From Eggerthellaceae bacterium (GTDB lineage Bacteria > Actinomycetota > Coriobacteriia > Coriobacteriales > Eggerthellaceae): 64,000 bases of DNA. This document shows, piece after piece, positions 62,817 to 64,000 of the stretch. The translations under genes were made by a program, and so were the position numbers. A model generated the notes under the pieces. It was given only the letters and a program-made list of their open reading frames with translations. It had not been told where the DNA came from and made no database searches. How positions within the stretch are numbered: the stretch's first letter is position 1; every line of letters begins with the position of its first letter. The stretch lies in contig WRIS01000003.1 of NCBI GenBank assembly GCA_009782615.1, positions 1 to 64,000 of the forward strand, given 5' to 3'.

Positions 62817-63776
62817 TTAGGCAGGGTCTTGCGCAGAACCAAAAAAGACCTGAGCGGCGTGTTCGTAGAACCCAAGGTGCTTATAGCGCAGAAGTTTTGT
62901 GGGCTTATCGCCGCATCTTACGTATACCCGCGAAGGGGCGCTGTCAAACTCCAGCAATTCCCCGTCGATGAAAAGCGCTATCTCACGTGTCGGGTGATTG
63001 TCCGCGAAAGAAATCTCTACCAGGTCATTTGATGCAGCAACGATTGCGCGCGATTGCAGGGTATGCGGCGCCACTGGCACAACAACCAGCCCTTCGTAGT
63101 TCGGGGCAACAAGCGGCCCTCCCGCAGAAAGCGCGTAAGCCGTTGAGCCCGTTGCGGTTGCCACCACCAAACCGTCACCCCTCATTCGCGCGATAAAGGC
63201 ATCAGATATGCTCAAGCCAAAGTTGATGATACGTCCTGCCGCTCCTCGGGTGAGCGCCACTTCGTTTAAGGCAAAGAAGGTTTTGTGCGAAGGCGAACCT
63301 TGAGATGCCTGTTCACGTGCATCATCAGCCCACACGCTTCGCAAGACTTCATCTTCATCGGTGGTAGCAGAGCCATTTGCATCCCCTTCAACGCAGGAAA
63401 CAACGACACGCAAATTCGCGCGATGTTCACACACCACATCTCCAGCAATTGCTGCCGCGACAATCGCTATCACGCCATCTTCGCTTGAATTCGCCAAGAA
63501 GCCCAAATGCCCAAAGTTGATTCCAAGAATCGGAATATCGAAAGCATTCGCAAGCCGAGCAGTGCGCAGTATCGTTCCGTCACCGCCGAGCACGACCGCT
63601 AAATCGAGATTCTTCCCCGCTAGTTCGGCTTCAAGATTTTCCCTGTTCTTCAAGCCGATTTCGCCCGAATCGAGCACGGTATAAGCAATACCTTCACCGT
63701 TCAAATAGCTCATCAGCAACACGCACGCGTCTTGCGCCTGCGGATTGGAGTTATTGCGTACTATCAGGATATGCAT
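62817..63776 (-). CDS. nadK: NAD kinase
   Basis: 319 residues from the ATG at 63776; a GTG 9 nt earlier is possible. The nucleotide motif VVLGGDGTILRTARLA (about 61-76), INFGHLGFLA and TGSTAYALSAGGPLVAP identify NAD/NADH kinase, which makes NADP. An insertion of about 40 residues, rich in Asp/Glu/Ser/Ala, interrupts the protein near residues 145-185, in the region before FFALNEVAL. Confidence 0.92.
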   Translation of the reverse strand: MHILIVRNNSNPQAQDACVLLMSYLNGEGIAYTVLDSGEIGLKNRENLEAELAGKNLDLAVVLGGDGTILRTARLANAFDIPILGINFGHLGFLANSSEDGVIAIVAAAIAGDVVCEHRANLRVVVSCVEGDANGSATTDEDEVLRSVWADDAREQASQGSPSHKTFFALNEVALTRGAAGRIINFGLSISDAFIARMRGDGLVVATATGSTAYALSAGGPLVAPNYEGLVVVPVAPHTLQSRAIVAASNDLVEISFADNHPTREIALFIDGELLEFDSAPSRVYVRCGDKPTKLLRYKHLGFYEHAAQVFFGSAQDPA

Positions 63777-63841
63777 GATTGCCACGGCTCCCTCTTGTTA
63801 GTATATAAGTTCACATTATAGATGAAGGATGGGAAGCCTGA

Positions 63842-64000
63842 GTGGGCAACGCAGATAATTCAATCCTGAAAAGCACGGGCATCATGACGCTTGCAACGCT
63901 GCTTTCTCGTGTCAGCGGGCTTTTACGCACGCTTGCGATGTCGTTTGCGCTCGGCAATACGCTCCTTGCTTCAGCCTATCAAATCGCAAACACCATGCCC
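63842..64000 (+). CDS. murJ: Lipid II flippase MurJ, N-terminal part (cut by right edge)
   Basis: Only 53 codons are visible, starting at GTG 63842 (GGGAAG 6 nt upstream). They read SILKSTGIMTLATLLSRVSG, then LLRTLAMSFALGNTLLASAY and QIANTMP, the first membrane helix and conserved Arg loop of MurJ/MviN. It would flip lipid II, complementing the mur genes. It is divergent from nadK. Confidence 0.8.
   Translation, partial: MGNADNSILKSTGIMTLATLLSRVSGLLRTLAMSFALGNTLLASAYQIANTMP

Overview
The window looks like a chromosome segment of an anaerobic, mid-GC actinobacterium, most likely class Coriobacteriia (Eggerthellales-like). The reasons are the actinobacterial division cluster (mraZ to divIVA with sepF and yggT, no ftsA), a membrane-bound selenocysteine formate dehydrogenase and a full selenocysteine-insertion machinery. 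This placement is inference from gene content; no database was searched. MurE carries the DNPR motif, so meso-diaminopimelate peptidoglycan is expected.

Layout. 1-0.9 kb: 3' part of a surface adhesin on the minus strand, cut by the window edge and apparently missing its N-terminus. 0.9-9.6 kb (minus): MutY-like glycosylase, Rrf2 regulator with a degenerate AAA+ protein, HAD phosphatase, and a MarR-regulated heterodimeric ABC exporter. 9.8-16.3 kb (minus): formate dehydrogenase operon fdnG(Sec)-fdnH-fdnI-fdhE-fdhD. 16.7-21.5 kb (plus): selD (itself a selenoprotein), selA, selB and tRNA-Sec (selC). The formate dehydrogenase and the machinery that makes and inserts its selenocysteine therefore lie back to back from one intergenic region. 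21.6-36.4 kb is an accessory stretch: CPBP protease, small stress or hypothetical proteins, a frameshifted DUF1016 nuclease, tRNA-Leu, a HicB antitoxin with a broken HicA, an overlapping radical-SAM/CYTH pair, a PEGA protein, three lipoproteins, tRNA-Lys, tRNA-His, an insertion-sequence remnant and a lipid kinase whose 3' end is duplicated 1.86 kb away.

36.6-38.6 kb (plus): a CPA1-type Na+/H+ antiporter. 38.7-59.8 kb (minus): a near-continuous cell-wall and division cluster, read mraZ-rsmH-ftsL-ftsI-murE-murF-mraY-murD-ftsW-murG-murC-murB-ftsQ-ftsZ-pgeF-yggS-sepF-proC-yggT-divIVA. It makes and flips the peptidoglycan precursor, builds the septum and places the Z-ring (FtsZ tail plus SepF in place of FtsA). 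60.0-63.8 kb (minus): XerD-like recombinase, CTP synthase and NAD kinase. The start of murJ (plus) runs off the right edge.

The best second-look items are the selenoprotein SelD and its distinct UGA-proximal hairpin, the nucleotide-site-less AAA+/Rrf2 pair, the radical-SAM/CYTH pair, the cluster-less MutY, and the 25-bp direct repeat that copies the dagK 3' end around a lipoprotein plus IS fragment. No CRISPR array, prophage or convincing new defence system is visible.
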